From Rhodococcus sp. B50 (GTDB taxonomy: Bacteria; Actinomycetota; Actinomycetes; Mycobacteriales; Mycobacteriaceae): a stretch of 64,000 nt of DNA. The stretch is taken from contig NZ_WPAG02000002.1 of the NCBI RefSeq assembly GCF_013602415.1, positions 3,785,480-3,849,479 on the forward strand. Reading direction: 5' to 3'. Every line of letters starts with the position of its first letter. The first letter of the stretch is position 1. The position numbers and the translations under genes were made by a program. The notes beneath the pieces were generated by a model. That model did not search any database. It was not told where the DNA came from and worked only from the letters and a program-made list of their open reading frames with translations. Below are positions 62,780-64,000 of the stretch, piece after piece.

Positions 62780-64000
62780 GAGCGGGATCCTCTCGAGCGT
62801 GCCGAACGCGTACCGGTGGACTTCGTCGCCCGGGCACGTTTGGCGGGAGCACGTTTCCGAGGCGGCTCGGGTTCGTCCTCTTCTTCGTCGGGCTCTTCGT
62901 CGGTCGCCTCGTCCTCCTCATCGGGATATTCGTCCTCGAGGTCCTCCTCGTCCTCCTCCTCGTCCCGGAGGTCCTCGTCGTCCGGTGACTCCTCGTCCTC
63001 TTCCTCGCCTTCACCCTCCTCGAAATCTTCGTCCTCGTCGCGCATTCCGTCCTCGTCGCCGGAGGTGTCGGCGTCCTCTTCTTCACCGGTTCCGGCGGTG
63101 TCCTCCTCGGTGTCCTCGCCGAAGTCCTCCTCGGTGTCCTCGCCGGTCTCCTCCTGTTCCCGTTCCTCTTCCTCTCTGCGTGCCGTCTCGTCGTCCTTGA
63201 CGACTTCGCTGTCGCGAATCTCTCCGTGCCAGCCCATGATGTCGTCGGGATGCAGCACGGCTTCGGTCATGACGTGGCGCCGGAAGTGCTTCAGTTCCAG
63301 GCGGGACCGGCGACCCACCGCCCGCCACAGGTTCGCGGTGCGCTCGAACAGGCCCCTTGGGTGATACTCGAGCACCAGGAGGATCCGGGTGAGATCCGGT
63401 GTGAGTTCGTGGAAGGTCACCGCGCCGTCGATGTAACCCTTGCCGCCCTTGGAACGCCACACGATCCGTTCGAACGGCACCTGCTCGAGGATTGTGGATT
63501 CCCAGTTGCGACGCGACCAGAAGACCTTGCCGGTCCATTGGAGTTTCTCGTCCTGGACCTGTTCGACCTGTTCGACCTTCTTCATGAACTTCGGCCAGTC
63601 GGCGAACTGGGTCCACAGATCGTAGGCGAGGTCGATCGGCACTCCCACGTCGATGCTCTCGACGATGTTGGTGAGCTTGAGCTTCTTGCCGCCCCCGCCC
63701 TTGCCTCCGCCCCCGCCGGTGACGGCCTCCTTCACGTCCTGGAACTTGTCCTTCGCGGTGTTCTTCAGGTTCTCGAACCCCGAACTCGCCGCCGCCTTCA
63801 GCGGCGAATCGCCCTGAGCAAGCTTGTCGACACCCGTCAGCGCACTGGCCAGATTTCCGCCCTTGCCCTCGGAGTAATCCTGTAATCGTCCCGCCGTGCC
63901 GGTGACCCTGTCCGACAGACTCGACAACGCATTCTGCGCGACGGTTCCCGCGAGGCCCTGCAACGATTGCTGCAGACCACCGGTCAGTCCGCCCGTGGCC
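62776..64000 (-). CDS. SRPBCC-domain gas-vesicle-cluster protein with acidic tail (partial, runs off right edge)
   Basis: The start lies beyond the window; the frame is open to base 64000, giving at least 408 residues. A Gly/Ala-rich region precedes an SRPBCC (START-like) domain: [75 protein letters not shown] (in part) and [17 protein letters not shown]. The last 140 residues are an extremely acidic, low-complexity Asp/Glu tract ending in a basic tip ([17 protein letters not shown]). The same type of protein accompanies gvp genes in Streptomyces. A role in vesicle assembly or membrane association is inferred. Confidence 0.85.
   Translation of the reverse strand, partial: ATGGLTGGLQQSLQGLAGTVAQNALSSLSDRVTGTAGRLQDYSEGKGGNLASALTGVDKLAQGDSPLKAAASSGFENLKNTAKDKFQDVKEAVTGGGGGKGGGGKKLKLTNIVESIDVGVPIDLAYDLWTQFADWPKFMKKVEQVEQVQDEKLQWTGKVFWSRRNWESTILEQVPFERIVWRSKGGKGYIDGAVTFHELTPDLTRILLVLEYHPRGLFERTANLWRAVGRRSRLELKHFRRHVMTEAVLHPDDIMGWHGEIRDSEVVKDDETARREEEEREQEETGEDTEEDFGEDTEEDTAGTGEEEDADTSGDEDGMRDEDEDFEEGEGEEEDEESPDDEDLRDEEEDEEDLEDEYPDEEDEATDEEPDEEEDEPEPPRKRAPAKRARATKSTGTRSARSRGSRS

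Overview
The window is chromosomal DNA of a high-GC actinobacterium, most likely a Rhodococcus or close relative of the Mycobacteriales. The left end carries the near-origin block known from Mycobacterium in the same order (pcnA, mutT4, a DUF6049 membrane protein, murJ/mviN, sigM, its anti-sigma factor, trxB, trxA, cwlM), and a leuS/yqgE neighbourhood lies further right. Starts are often GTG or TTG, and ATGA/GTGA overlaps between consecutive genes are common. I see no tRNA, rRNA, CRISPR array, insertion sequence or prophage.

Layout. 1-14030: cell-envelope and redox housekeeping block (cwlM, trxA, trxB with a SigH/SigR-type promoter, an OYE-family flavoprotein with a divergent TetR, sigM and its anti-sigma factor, murJ fused to a pseudokinase, DUF6049, NUDIX, CCA-adding enzyme). 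14206-21343: a single-chain nitrate reductase fused to a CysJ-like flavoprotein, followed by a molybdate operon (HTH-Mop protein, modA, modB, modC). 21367-28404: MFS transporter, epimerase with divergent TetR and two likely operators, YqgE, DUF1648 protein, LuxR regulator, hemerythrin protein, SdpI-like protein. 28501-32740: leuS with a strong terminator, then two coiled-coil stress-type proteins. 32812-36245: monoacylglycerol-lipase-like enzyme, then a ketosteroid-isomerase-like plus epoxide-hydrolase-like pair behind a KstR-like motif, and a proline-rich lipoprotein. 36251-50978: SDR, DUF218, PHP/PolX-type protein, EthA-like Baeyer-Villiger monooxygenase, pirin, spermidine-synthase-like protein, MFS transporter, alkanesulfonate monooxygenase, probable glucosylglycerate hydrolase, PhoX phosphatase with a PHO-box-like repeat, a membrane-anchored hydrolase and an F420/LLM oxidoreductase.

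51060-56153 is the least explained block. It has a TetR regulator, a 387-base divergent control region containing a perfect palindrome and 16-base direct repeats, then a Rieske oxygenase, two NTF2-like proteins, a TauD-type dioxygenase and an SDR. It looks like an uncharacterised catabolic or tailoring operon with no recognisable substrate assignment and no dedicated electron-transfer partner. It is followed by another TetR divergent from a pair of acyl-CoA dehydrogenases.

59329-64000 is a gas vesicle cluster on the minus strand. The transcription order is SRPBCC protein, gvpA, F, G, O, J, L, S, K, with nearly every junction overlapping or within 4 bases. It continues past the right edge.
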